A DNA stretch of 64,000 nt from an uncultured Clostridia bacterium (GCA_934271275.1 CAKQRD010000005.1:1-64000); one strand, 5' to 3'; shown: positions 1 through 8,249, numbered from the stretch's first letter. Notes: a model not told the origin generated them from the sequence alone. Numbers and translations are program-made.

Positions 1-1101
1 ATCTTCTTACAGTATAGCAGATTTCTGCCGTTCTTGGAGAGGAACGTTAAAAACTACTACTATTTAATTATACGAGGGTTGAAAATCAACGATATTGCAA
101 AGCGATTGACAGAAGAAGGTAAAGAAACTCCGCAACTTTACGCTATGAAACGAGGATTAAAATATCGCGGCAGAAGTCCGTATCCGGAGATATGGAACAA
201 TTCTACGATACGATATATTCTCGTTCAAATGGCATATACGGGCTGCACTGTCAATTTTCAGACCTATCGGAAGTCGTTCAAAAGCAAGAAAATGGCGTTT
301 CATCCGAAAAACGAATGGAAAATCTTTGAAGGCACTCAGCCGGCGATTATAGACCGACAAACTTTCGATACCGTGCAAAAAATGCGGGAGCATAAAAGAG
401 TATATATAAAATCAAACGAAACGAATATGTTTTCAGGGCTTCTCTATTGCGCCGATTGCGGCGGATTGCTTACGATTCAGCGATACAAGAAAAATCACGA
501 TTACGACCATTTTTATTGTTCTACCTATCGCAAGAAAAAGAAAGGATTATGTACGCCGCATCGTATCCGTGTAAAAGACTTAAAAGAAGTCATTTTACAA
601 GATTTGCGCAAAACCTGCGAATACGTTGCTTTTCACGAAAAAGAATTTATAGAAAACTACCTGAAATCCACAACGGCGGAACAACAAAAAGCACAGGCGA
701 AAGCCAAAAGCGAATTGTCTAAAACTACTGCGCGGATAGAAGAAATCAACGGGATTATCCGTAAACTCTATGAAGATAACGTAAAAGGCAAAATGACAGA
801 CGAACGATTTGATTTTCTTGCTAAATCCTATGAAACGGAGCAAGCGGAACTACGGACAAAAACGGAAGAATTAAAAAAGATCATCGCCGCAACCGAACAG
901 GACAACGATAACCTTAAAAAGTTTTTAAAAATCGTAGAACACTATCTTTGTATCGAAGAACTGACTCCGGAAATACTGCATAGTTTTATCGATAAGATTT
1001 ATATTGACGAATCGGAAATTTTCGACGGTAAGAAAATGCAGGGAGTTCGCATTGTTTACAATTTCGTAGGTGCAATAGTATTGCCGCAATACTGTTATTA
1101 A
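1..1101 (+). CDS. Large serine recombinase, C-terminal part (5' end outside window)
   Basis: The frame is open from base 1 and ends in TAA at 1101. A TTG at 34 could be read as a start, but the homologous region begins inside a domain, so I treat the gene as cut by the window edge. What is visible matches the DNA-binding half of large serine recombinases: a recombinase helix region (INDIAKRLTEEG), a zinc ribbon with CADCGG and a second Cys group (YCSTYRKKKKGLC), then a long charged coiled coil (about residues 215-300) and a C-terminal segment (FIDKIYID). The N-terminal resolvase domain with the catalytic serine is not in view. Such proteins integrate and excise phages and conjugative elements. 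The DNA is visibly more AT-rich than the neighbouring core genes, consistent with transfer. It could be intact upstream or a truncated relic; the window cannot tell. Confidence 0.85.
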   Translation: MFLQYSRFLPFLERNVKNYYYLIIRGLKINDIAKRLTEEGKETPQLYAMKRGLKYRGRSPYPEIWNNSTIRYILVQMAYTGCTVNFQTYRKSFKSKKMAFHPKNEWKIFEGTQPAIIDRQTFDTVQKMREHKRVYIKSNETNMFSGLLYCADCGGLLTIQRYKKNHDYDHFYCSTYRKKKKGLCTPHRIRVKDLKEVILQDLRKTCEYVAFHEKEFIENYLKSTTAEQQKAQAKAKSELSKTTARIEEINGIIRKLYEDNVKGKMTDERFDFLAKSYETEQAELRTKTEELKKIIAATEQDNDNLKKFLKIVEHYLCIEELTPEILHSFIDKIYIDESEIFDGKKMQGVRIVYNFVGAIVLPQYCY

Positions 1102-1115
1102 AAAACGGGGCTAAC

Positions 1116-1146
1116 GAGTAAATCGGTAAAATACGCCGATTTACTC
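1116..1146 (+). terminator. Hairpin after the recombinase gene
   Basis: An 11-bp perfect stem (GAGTAAATCGG at 1116-1126 with its complement at 1136-1146) encloses a 9-base loop, 14 bases after the recombinase stop. There is no run of T after it, so it may be a weak terminator or part of an element end rather than a classical intrinsic terminator. Confidence 0.45.
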
Positions 1147-1170
1147 ATATTCCCCAAGATTAAGTATCAT

Positions 1171-1339
1171 ATTGCGAATGCAATACAAAAATTTATTTTT
1201 GTAAGCCGTGCAATGTTATAATATAAGCGAGAAAACTTGCTCGCAAGGGTTTTCGAGCGCCATATTTCAACGAAAACGGCGATTTGGCGAAGACAAAGCG
1301 CCAAGGCAACGGCAGTTGCCGACAAAATTCTATTTTGTC
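1171..1339. other. Chain of abutting hairpins with promoter-like boxes, unassigned
   Basis: This gene-free stretch holds a series of inverted repeats in a row: 1171-1175/1180-1184, 1184-1192/1195-1203 (9 bp), 1227-1231/1240-1244, 1249-1255/1271-1277 (7 bp), 1284-1289/1299-1304 (6 bp), 1305-1310/1315-1320 (6 bp) and 1321-1328/1332-1339 (8 bp). The last three touch each other with no spacer. An extended -10 box (TGTTATAAT, 1214-1221 region) stands just before the third hairpin, and the 14-base string ATGTTATAATATAA occurs at 1213 and again at 1348. The layout could be a small structured RNA, or the attachment end of the element that carries the recombinase. The rest of 1340-1488 is AT-rich and shows nothing else. 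Confidence 0.4.
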
Positions 1340-1488
1340 TCGTTTCTATGTTATAATATAATATATTGTTCCGTATCGTGGGGTGTAAGTCTTTATAGTC
1401 TTTTATATTTATATGCTCGTATACGTTCGGTTATATGCTCGGTGTTTGCCTGTAAAAGTCGGGGGGATATAACGAGATATATAAAAAA

Positions 1489-2718
1489 TTAAATAAATTC
1501 CTTATAATATTTCCCTACGAGTGCGGTCACGTCGTCCCAAGAAACGTATAACTCGCGAAAGGCGTTTTCGCCGATTTCGGCAAGTTTTTTCGGGTTTTGC
1601 AAAAGCTCGTAAACGCCGTCCGCATAGCCGTCTTTGTCGAAGGTAAAGCCGTTCTCGCCGTTCTTTATAGTGGCGGCGGTGACCGAATCCGTTATAAACG
1701 CGCCCGCAAGCTTGTGCGAAGCGGCTTCCACCTGAACGATGCTAGAAGTATCGTATAAGCTCGGGAACAAAAACAAATCGGCGGCAGAGTATATATCCAT
1801 AAGCTCCGCCTTGTCCGAAACGTATCCGAGAAGCCGACATTCTTCTGAAACGCCGTTTTCCTTAATCCGTTCTTCTAGCCGTTTTCTGTCCGGACCGTCT
1901 CCCACGAACAGCATTCCGAATTTCGCGCCGCGTTTTTTAATCTCGCCCAGAACGTCGGCAATGAAAATAATGTTTTTCTGTTCCACGAGTCTGCCTACGA
2001 AAAGAAGGAGGGAAATATCATCGCCGACGCCTAATTTTTCGCGCGCAGCTTTTCTTTCCTCCTCGTAATTTTCGGCGCGGGGGAAGGTCGTGCCGTTGGG
2101 AACGAGCCGCACTTTGCCCTTATAACCGTATTCTTTAAGAACGCTCGCGGTGGAATCGGTCATCGTCCACGCCTCGTCGGCGGCGTTAAAAACCTTCATA
2201 ACGCGTTTTAAAAGCGAACTTACCAGCCACTTGCTTTTCACGTTTTTCTCAAAATCCTGCCGATATTGCGAGTGAAATGTGGCAATCATAGGGATTTTGC
2301 GTTTTTTCGCGATTTTTCTCGCAAGCTCGCCGGTAAAAAACGGCGAATGAACGTGAATGAGGTCGATACGCAGACTTTTCAGAAGTTTTTTCGCTTCGCA
2401 GTCGAAATCGGGCGCGGGGATCTGATAGTTGAGTTTTTTGGAAAAGATACTGTTTACCGCAAGTACGGGATAGGACTTGACGTAAACCTTGTCTCTGTAA
2501 TCGGGAACGAGCGCAACCACGTTAAAGCCTTGTTTTACGAGGCTTTCCGCGTAGCTGTTCATAACGTTTACCACTCCGTCGAAAGAGGGATAATAGGTGT
2601 CGCAAACCATAAGCACGGTTTTTTTGCCGTTCTCGTTGCACTCCTTTATAAACGCCTTTTCGTAATTTTTATATTCTTTTGAATTTTTTTTGAAAACGTG
2701 AGAATAAGATTCGTTCAT
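1489..2718 (-). CDS. GT4-family glycosyltransferase
   Basis: A retaining GT-B glycosyltransferase of the GT4 (group 1) type, about 409 residues. The N-terminal Rossmann half shows MVCDTYYPSFDGVVN and the stretch IHVHSPFFTGELARKIAKK. The C-terminal half shows FVGRLVEQKN, FVGDGPDRKRLEE and the acidic donor-binding end (SSIVQVEAA). Close relatives include diacylglycerol glucosyltransferases that make membrane glycolipids, but the acceptor cannot be read from sequence. The start is the ATG at 2718; a longer open frame upstream reaches into non-coding DNA and is not credible. There is no Shine-Dalgarno site, and a good promoter places the transcript start on or next to this ATG, so the message may be leaderless. 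It stands alone, downstream of the ferritin-like gene but with its own promoter. Confidence 0.85.
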   Translation of the reverse strand: MNESYSHVFKKNSKEYKNYEKAFIKECNENGKKTVLMVCDTYYPSFDGVVNVMNSYAESLVKQGFNVVALVPDYRDKVYVKSYPVLAVNSIFSKKLNYQIPAPDFDCEAKKLLKSLRIDLIHVHSPFFTGELARKIAKKRKIPMIATFHSQYRQDFEKNVKSKWLVSSLLKRVMKVFNAADEAWTMTDSTASVLKEYGYKGKVRLVPNGTTFPRAENYEEERKAAREKLGVGDDISLLLFVGRLVEQKNIIFIADVLGEIKKRGAKFGMLFVGDGPDRKRLEERIKENGVSEECRLLGYVSDKAELMDIYSAADLFLFPSLYDTSSIVQVEAASHKLAGAFITDSVTAATIKNGENGFTFDKDGYADGVYELLQNPKKLAEIGENAFRELYVSWDDVTALVGKYYKEFI

Positions 2719-2725
2719 ATAAATT

Positions 2726-2754
2726 ATGATAGCACAAAAGCGCGGGGTTGTAAA
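2726..2754 (-). promoter_or_regulatory. Promoter of the GT4 gene
   Basis: On the minus strand TTTACA (2754-2749) and TATCAT (2731-2726) are separated by exactly 17 bases, with TG one base before the -10. The expected transcript start is about 2719, the base before the ATG. Confidence 0.65.
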
Positions 2755-2926
2755 GAGAAAAGACGATTTAATTATCCGCAAAAACGAACGAATATGAACG
2801 AAACGCGCGAAAGCGTTTACGAACTTTTGTAAAAGAATGAGGAAATTTAATATAAAAACGGAGGGAAAATAATATAAAATCGGCGGAATAATAAAGGTCG
2901 TCGGAAATGATAAGGGGCGGCGGAAT

Positions 2927-2967
2927 AACGAAGCGCGGGGCGAAAAGTTTTCGCCCCGCGCTTCGTT
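2927..2967. terminator. 20-bp perfect inverted repeat, probable terminator of the ferritin-like gene
   Basis: Arms at 2927-2946 and 2948-2967 are perfectly complementary over 20 bp with one base between, GC-rich in the middle (GCGCGGGGCG) and AT-ended. It lies 136 bases past the stop of the minus-strand gene ending at 3103. No long T-run follows. The GC-rich DNA between 2970 and 3060 adds smaller helices (2972-2978/3048-3054; 2983-2988/3004-3009), so the whole 2927-3060 block can fold. Confidence 0.5.
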
Positions 2968-3102
2968 TGAGCTTTGTGTCCTGCGGATTTGCCGCTTCGC
3001 GTCATCCGCGCCCCGCGTTAGCGCGCCTGCCCGCCGCACAGCCCGCGCACAAAGAGCCGCGCGCCCCGCGCATTCAGTTTTTCCGCACTCCCGAACAAAA
3101 AA

Positions 3103-4356
3103 TTACGCTTTTCTCGCGAGGGTAACGTTGTCTTCCGTGCGGCTTCCGAGAGCGGAAACGGGATTCTTTTTCGTTTCAAACCTGTAATCCTTGCCGAACT
3201 TCTTTATATGCTCCTTTACTACTATATGGCTCGGCAACTTTTCGGGGTTTTTAACGTTCATATTCTGATACTTAAAGAAATTCGCGGTTTTCGGCAGGTC
3301 GCGAATATCCGCGTAGCCGCCGTCCTTTCTCGTATAAAGCACGGTTTTGGCAAGAACCTCGCGTATATACGGAATATTTCCCTCGAAATGCAGAAGCTCG
3401 GGGAAGTCTCCGCCGCAGGTATAAACGGCTTGCCACGGCTTTCCCTCGTACTTAAAAAGCAGCTCCGCCACGCGCTGTAAATGTCCGCACTCTTCAAGGT
3501 AGCGTTTATAGTAAATTTCCTTGATATATTCGTCCGTTTCGTCCATATAGCAGCTGTAATATAAATAACATTCCGCGTATTCGTGCATAAGCCAGCATTC
3601 GAGCGGGGAAGCGGTCGTATCTATAAAAGAACCGTATTCGGTGACGTGCTGTTCTTCTATCATCGCGATTTCCGAATACAGCTTTTTGCCCGTTTCGGTG
3701 GGGTGGAAGCCCGCGATGTTCATATAAAAATTCATCGTCTGCTGTTCCGCCGCGGTAATGATGCTCGCGACGAGTTTTGTGAACGGATCGGCAAGCTCGC
3801 GCGCGATATGCGCGTTAATCTCGTCGAACGGGTGACGCGGCTCGGAAACGGTAGGTCTTGCGGGGGTGATTTCGGTATATCCGCCCGTCAGCGAGTTGGC
3901 GTCTACGCCCTCTTCGGTTTCGAGAAGGTTGGCGAACCTGTAAAGGTGATCGAAGTCTTCGAGCAACGCGAAATCGAGCGCGTTTTTTAGCCTTTCGTCC
4001 TTGACGTGCTTTGCGAAAATCGCGGTAAGATCGACGGCGAGCTGTTCGTAACCGATAGTCGTTTCGAGGTTGGTTTCGTCAATGGGTTTAAGGGCGGAAA
4101 TAACCTTCTGCTGTTGCTGTTCGTGCCGCCTTATCAGCGCGATTTCCTTTCTCAAATCGTCGTTATTGCAGCTGCGGTGAAAATTATGCAGAAAATAAGT
4201 CTGCTCGAATTCCGCGCCGTTCAATAAAATGACGCGGGTTTTCGTGTACGGGGAAGCCTTCTTTTTGTCGTAAGGCTTCGGGGAATACTCTTCCGCGCTC
4301 ATAAATTTATCTGCGGGCGCGGCGTTTTTTTCGGTGAACGGGTTAATTTTGTTCAT
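3103..4356 (-). CDS. Ferritin-fold protein of unknown function
   Basis: 417 residues; I do not recognise a named family. The ATG at 4356 is chosen because AAAGGAG lies 7 bases before it; an in-frame start 12 codons earlier lacks this. After a basic, disordered N-terminus (about 40 residues) there are two helical segments that look like ferritin-type bundles. The second carries a full E / ExxH / E / ExxH ladder: AAEQQTMNFYM, IEEQHVTEY, HEYAECYLYY, LEECGHLQRV. The first has a looser set: EFEQTYFLHNFH, RRHEQQQQ, YEQLAVDL and LEDFDHLYRF. This suggests one good di-metal site and possibly a second degenerate one. Roles such as peroxide or oxygen handling or metal storage are inference. No signal peptide or membrane span. 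It is monocistronic. Confidence 0.7.
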   Translation of the reverse strand: MNKINPFTEKNAAPADKFMSAEEYSPKPYDKKKASPYTKTRVILLNGAEFEQTYFLHNFHRSCNNDDLRKEIALIRRHEQQQQKVISALKPIDETNLETTIGYEQLAVDLTAIFAKHVKDERLKNALDFALLEDFDHLYRFANLLETEEGVDANSLTGGYTEITPARPTVSEPRHPFDEINAHIARELADPFTKLVASIITAAEQQTMNFYMNIAGFHPTETGKKLYSEIAMIEEQHVTEYGSFIDTTASPLECWLMHEYAECYLYYSCYMDETDEYIKEIYYKRYLEECGHLQRVAELLFKYEGKPWQAVYTCGGDFPELLHFEGNIPYIREVLAKTVLYTRKDGGYADIRDLPKTANFFKYQNMNVKNPEKLPSHIVVKEHIKKFGKDYRFETKKNPVSALGSRTEDNVTLARKA

Positions 4357-4522
4357 AAAAATCTCCTTTTTCGGACTATGACCGACTTTCACGATTATTT
4401 CCGTTTTAAGAAAAAATATACGGAAAAAGCCCGCGAGGAAAGCGCGATTGAGAGTTTAACCCGAAAACCCGCGAAAATTGCGACGAAATAAGGTAAAAGT
4501 TTTTAAAACGGCGTTAAAATAT

Positions 4523-4551
4523 TTGCCAAAATTTTTCGGTTATGCTAAAAT
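4523..4551 (+). promoter_or_regulatory. Promoter of rpsB
   Basis: TTGCCA (4523-4528), a 17-base spacer and TAAAAT (4546-4551) with TG one base before the -10. The transcript would start near 4558, leaving a leader of about 115 bases before rpsB. Ribosomal protein leaders often bind their own product; a short CCCGA/TCGGG pairing is present within 4598-4621, but I cannot assign a known leader family. Confidence 0.65.
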
Positions 4552-4673
4552 ATACGCGTTAAAAATTCACACCCGAGCGTTTGCGGGCGTTCGTGATCCC
4601 GAAAATCCATTGTCAATCGGGAAGGTAGTCCGCACAAAAAGCCGCGCGGGGAGGAGAAAACGGAGGCACATTT

Positions 4674-5426
4674 ATGGCAGTAATCACTATGAAACAGCTC
4701 CTTGAAACGGGAGTGCATTTCGGTCACCAGACCAAACGCTGGAATCCGAAGATGAAAAAGTACATCTACGGCGAAAGAAACGGTATTCATATCATCAACC
4801 TCGAACAGACCGTTGATCTTATCGAAAACGACGCGTATCCCTTTATCGTAGATCAGGTTAAGAAGGGCAAGAGCGTACTCTTCGTCGGCACTAAAAAGCA
4901 GGCGCAGGACGCTATCCGCGAAGAAGCGGAAAGATGCGGTCAGTTCTACGTCAATTCCAGATGGCTCGGCGGCACGCTTACCAACTTCAAAACCATTCGT
5001 TCGAGAATAGACAGACTCAACAAGCTCAACAATATGGAAAAGATGGGCGAGTTCGAGCTTCTTCCCAAAAAGGAAGTCATCAAACTCAAAGCGGAAAGAG
5101 ATAAACTCGAAACCAACCTCGGCGGAATCAAAGAAATGAGAGGTCTCCCCGGCGTTATGTTCATCGTCGATCCCGATCAGGAAGACATCGCGGTTATGGA
5201 AGCGAGAAAGCTTCACATTCCGATCGTCGCAATCACCGATACGAATTGCGATCCCGACCTTATCGACCACGTTATCCCCGGTAACGACGACGCGATCCGC
5301 GCCGTAAAGCTTATCGCTTCGGTTATCGCGGACGCGGTTATAGAAGCAAATCAGGGCGAACAGTACGAAGAAAAGACGGAAGATGTTTCCGAGACCGAAA
5401 CCGCGGAAGAAGCCGTCAACGAGTAA
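4674..5426 (+). CDS. rpsB: 30S ribosomal protein S2
   Basis: S2 of the small ribosomal subunit, 250 residues, the usual bacterial length. The N-terminal hallmark (LLETGVHFGHQTKRWNPKM) and the conserved SRWLGGTLTNFKT and DPDQEDIAVMEARKL segments are present. A GGAGG site lies 8 bases before the ATG. The C-terminal 25 residues are acidic (EEKTEDVSETETAEEA). It is followed after 80 bases by tsf, the standard bacterial pairing. Confidence 0.98.
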   Translation: MAVITMKQLLETGVHFGHQTKRWNPKMKKYIYGERNGIHIINLEQTVDLIENDAYPFIVDQVKKGKSVLFVGTKKQAQDAIREEAERCGQFYVNSRWLGGTLTNFKTIRSRIDRLNKLNNMEKMGEFELLPKKEVIKLKAERDKLETNLGGIKEMRGLPGVMFIVDPDQEDIAVMEARKLHIPIVAITDTNCDPDLIDHVIPGNDDAIRAVKLIASVIADAVIEANQGEQYEEKTEDVSETETAEEAVNE

Positions 5427-5506
5427 TTTTTTCGGAAAGCTTTTAAAACCTTTTCGGAATATAAATTCAGGATTATAGAAATCATCAAAAGGGAGGATAT
5501 ATAATT

Positions 5507-6400
5507 ATGTTTACAGGAAGCGACGTCATCGCGCTCCGTCAGAAGACCGGCACAGGCGTACTCGATTGCAAAAAAGCACTTACCGAAACCAACGGCGATA
5601 TGGAAAAGGCGGTTGATTACCTTCGTGAAAAGGGTATGGCTACCGCGGCTAAAAAGGCTTCCAGAATCGCGGCTGAAGGTATCGTTGCCGCAAAAATAGA
5701 AGGCAACACCGGCGTTCTCGTAGAAGTAAACTGCGAAACCGACTTCGTTGCGAAGGGAGACCAGTACAAAGCGTTCGTTGCGGACGTTGCGGACTACGTT
5801 CTTCATAACGACGTAAAGGATAACGAAGCTTTGGCGGAAGCTAAAAAGGAAGAAACCATTGCCGCGACCGCGAAAATCGGCGAAAAAATCGCTATCCGTC
5901 GTTTTGCGAAATACACCGCCGAGAACGGTATCGTAGAAAGCTATATTCATATGGGCGGCAAAGTCGGCGTTCTCGTAGAAATCGACGGCTGCACCTGCGA
6001 AGCTACTCACGAGCTTGCTCACGACGTAGCTCTTCAAATCGCTGCGGCGAAGCCCCTTTACCTTACCGAGGAAGAAGTTCCCGCGGACGTTATCGAAAAA
6101 GAGAAAGAAATTCTTCTTGCTCAGATCGAGAACGACGAGAAGCTTAAATCCAAACCCGATGCGGTTAAGCATAAAATGGTAGAAGGCAAAATCGGCAAGT
6201 ATTACGACGAAAACTGCCTCTTGAAGCAGGCGTTCGTAAAAGATCCTTCAGTTTCCATCGAAAAGCTTGTAATAACATATTCGGACAAGATGGGCAAAAC
6301 CCTTTCCATAAAGAGATTTACCCGTTTCGAGATGGGCGAAGGCTTGGAAAAGAAGAGCAACGATTTCGCGGCGGAAGTCGCGGCGCAGATGAAGAAATAA
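5507..6400 (+). CDS. tsf: Elongation factor Ts
   Basis: Guanine-nucleotide exchange factor for EF-Tu, 297 residues, full length. It opens with the UBA-like domain (VIALRQKTGTGVLDCKKALTE), then the TDFVAKGDQ motif of the EF-Tu contact region (at CETDFVAKG), and the C-terminal dimerisation half. GGGAGG stands 9 bases before the ATG. It is the last gene before a strong terminator at 6421. Confidence 0.98.
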   Translation: MFTGSDVIALRQKTGTGVLDCKKALTETNGDMEKAVDYLREKGMATAAKKASRIAAEGIVAAKIEGNTGVLVEVNCETDFVAKGDQYKAFVADVADYVLHNDVKDNEALAEAKKEETIAATAKIGEKIAIRRFAKYTAENGIVESYIHMGGKVGVLVEIDGCTCEATHELAHDVALQIAAAKPLYLTEEEVPADVIEKEKEILLAQIENDEKLKSKPDAVKHKMVEGKIGKYYDENCLLKQAFVKDPSVSIEKLVITYSDKMGKTLSIKRFTRFEMGEGLEKKSNDFAAEVAAQMKK

Positions 6401-6420
6401 TTTCATACGCTTGATGAAAG

Positions 6421-6451
6421 CGCGTATCCGTTTTTCGGGTACGCGTTTTTT
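6421..6451 (+). terminator. Terminator of rpsB-tsf
   Basis: A 10-bp stem (6421-6430 with 6436-6445, one G-T wobble) with a TTTTT loop is followed by six T. It begins 20 bases after the tsf stop. Confidence 0.85.
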
Positions 6452-6495
6452 AATGCCGTTACTTACGATTATTTACCGTTATTTACCGTTATAAC

Positions 6496-6705
6496 GCGCG
6501 CTTTTAATGCGGCGGGTTGCGGCTTCGCGGAGGTTCTATGCGCGTTTTTAATGCGGCGGGTTGCGGCTTCGCGGAGGTTCTATGCGCGTTTTTAATGCGG
6601 CGGGTTGCGGCTTCGCGGAGGTTCTATGCGCGCTTTTAATGCGGCGGGTTGCGGCTTCGCGGAGGTTCTATGCGCGTTTTTAATGCGGCGAATTACGGTT
6701 TTGCG
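6496..6705. repeat. 44-bp tandem repeat, four copies plus a decayed fifth
   Basis: Copies at 6496-6539, 6540-6583, 6584-6627 and 6628-6671 differ only in one base (GCGCGC or GCGCGT at the start). A partial, diverged fifth copy follows at 6672-6705. Each junction contains GGAGG, four bases, then ATG, so every unit carries a ready translation start. Because 44 is not a multiple of three, reading from one ATG passes through the frames and stops after 33 codons. The region separates the tsf terminator from the pyrH promoter. It resembles a variable-number tandem repeat; there are no spacers, so it is not CRISPR. Confidence 0.9.
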
Positions 6706-6777
6706 ATTATCGCACGCGATATTTTGTCGTAAGAATAAAAAATGTTCATTAAATCGCGGCGAATTTCGGTTTTCGCA

Positions 6778-6806
6778 TAGACAAACGCAGTAAAATAGTA
6801 TATAAT
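6778..6806 (+). promoter_or_regulatory. Promoter of pyrH
   Basis: TAGACA (6778-6783), 17 bases, then a perfect TATAAT (6801-6806). The transcript would start near 6813, about 83 bases before pyrH. Confidence 0.75.
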
Positions 6807-6895
6807 AGTTAGCGGAATAAAAAACGAAAAAGCCGCGGGGCGGAATGCTTTCGTGCGGCGGCGTGCGAAAAGGCGCGTAAGAAAAAGGAGAAACA

Positions 6896-7606
6896 ATGGA
6901 TAAGGCTATCTACAAGAGAGTAATAATCAAGCTTTCGGGCGAAGCTCTTGCGGGAGAAAAGGGTAACGGCATAGACGAAAAGATTCTGGACAGCGTTACC
7001 GATCAGCTCATAGAGGTTAAAAATCTCGGCGTAGAAATAGGCATAATCGTCGGCGGCGGCAACTTCTGGCGCGGCAGACAGGGCAGAGAAATGGACAGAA
7101 CGACCGCGGATCATATGGGTATGCTCGCGACGGTCATCAACGCGCTCGCCATTCAGGACGCGCTCGAAAGAAAGGGCGTTCCCACGAGAGTTCAGACCGC
7201 GCTTACCATAACCCGCGTCGCAGAACCTTATATATTAAGAAAGGCGATGTCGCACCTAAATAAAGGCAGAGTAGTAATATTCGCCTGCGGAACGGGCAAC
7301 CCGTACTTTACCACGGACACGGCGGCGGCGCTCCGCGCGGCGGAAATAGACGCGGAAGTATTGCTTCTCGCAAAGAACGTGGACGGCATATACGATTCCG
7401 ATCCGAAGCTTAATCCGAACGCGAAAAAGCTTGAAAGCATAACCTATAAAGACTTTATCGCGCAGGGCTTAAAGGCTATGGATACCACTGCGATAACCAT
7501 TTGTATGGAAAACGACATACCCGTGCTTGCGTTCGGGCTGTTCGAGGATAAAGCTTTGTATCGCGCGGTCACGGGCGGCAAAATAGGCACGCTTATCAAA
7601 AACTAA
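6896..7606 (+). CDS. pyrH: UMP kinase
   Basis: Phosphorylates UMP to UDP in pyrimidine nucleotide synthesis; hexameric amino-acid-kinase fold, 236 residues as usual. Visible motifs: the KLSGEAL phosphate loop near residue 11, the IVGGGNFWRG glycine loop, and the FACGTGNPYFTTDTAA nucleotide region. AAGGAG lies 6 bases before the ATG. It heads a pyrH-frr-uppS-cdsA block, the classical order, and has its own promoter. Confidence 0.98.
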   Translation: MDKAIYKRVIIKLSGEALAGEKGNGIDEKILDSVTDQLIEVKNLGVEIGIIVGGGNFWRGRQGREMDRTTADHMGMLATVINALAIQDALERKGVPTRVQTALTITRVAEPYILRKAMSHLNKGRVVIFACGTGNPYFTTDTAAALRAAEIDAEVLLLAKNVDGIYDSDPKLNPNAKKLESITYKDFIAQGLKAMDTTAITICMENDIPVLAFGLFEDKALYRAVTGGKIGTLIKN

Positions 7607-7673
7607 AACCTAAATTTATAAAATAACGAAAATTATCGATATTTAAAAAATCAAAGATAAGGAGAAACAAAAA

Positions 7674-8249
7674 ATGGCAATCGAAAACGAACGTTACGAA
7701 GAAATTATGATGGAAACCTTGGAAAAGACCGAAAAAACGGCGTCCGTGCTTAATTCCGATTACGTCACGATAAGAGCGGGGCGCGCGAATCCGCATATTT
7801 TAGACAGAGTTCTCGTCGATTATTACGGAACGCCCACGCCGATAAATCAGGTCGGCAACCTTTCCGTCACCGAAGGCAGATGTCTCGTCATCGCGCCGTG
7901 GGACGCTTCTATGCTTAAAGTTATAGAAAAGCAGCTTCTTGCGGAAAACCTCGGCATCACCCCCGTGAACGACGGTAAAGTCATAAGACTCGTGTTCCCC
8001 GCACTCACGGAAGAAAGAAGAAAAGAAATCGTTAAACAGATAAAGAAAATGGCGGAGGACTCCAAGGTCGCCATAAGAAACGTCCGCAGAGAAGCTATGG
8101 ACGCGATCAAAAAGATGAAGAACGATAAAGAGCTTTCCGAGGACGAACACGCCGTTTGCGAAAAGGAAATCGACAAGGTAATAAACGAAGCGATTGCAAA
8201 AATAGAAAAACTTTACGCCGACAAAGAAAAAGACGTAATGAGCGTATAA
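7674..8249 (+). CDS. frr: Ribosome recycling factor
   Basis: Splits post-termination ribosomes together with EF-G; 191 residues. The signature NSDYVTIRAGRANPHILDRV and the C-terminal long helical hairpin are both present. AAGGAG is 9 bases before the ATG. Its stop codon shares a base with the ATG of uppS. Confidence 0.98.
   Translation: MAIENERYEEIMMETLEKTEKTASVLNSDYVTIRAGRANPHILDRVLVDYYGTPTPINQVGNLSVTEGRCLVIAPWDASMLKVIEKQLLAENLGITPVNDGKVIRLVFPALTEERRKEIVKQIKKMAEDSKVAIRNVRREAMDAIKKMKNDKELSEDEHAVCEKEIDKVINEAIAKIEKLYADKEKDVMSV

Noticed and set aside
1208..1492. 94-codon open frame on the plus strand after the recombinase
   Set aside because: No ribosome site, no recognisable motif, and it runs through the hairpin chain; composition is not protein-like.
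2719..3039. N-terminal extension of the glycosyltransferase up to 3039
   Set aside because: It would cross the promoter and an inverted repeat, and the added 107 residues have no family match; the ATG at 2718 fits the fold.
6496..6705. Possible CRISPR array
   Set aside because: Units are directly adjacent and nearly identical along their full length, with no unique spacers and no cas genes nearby.
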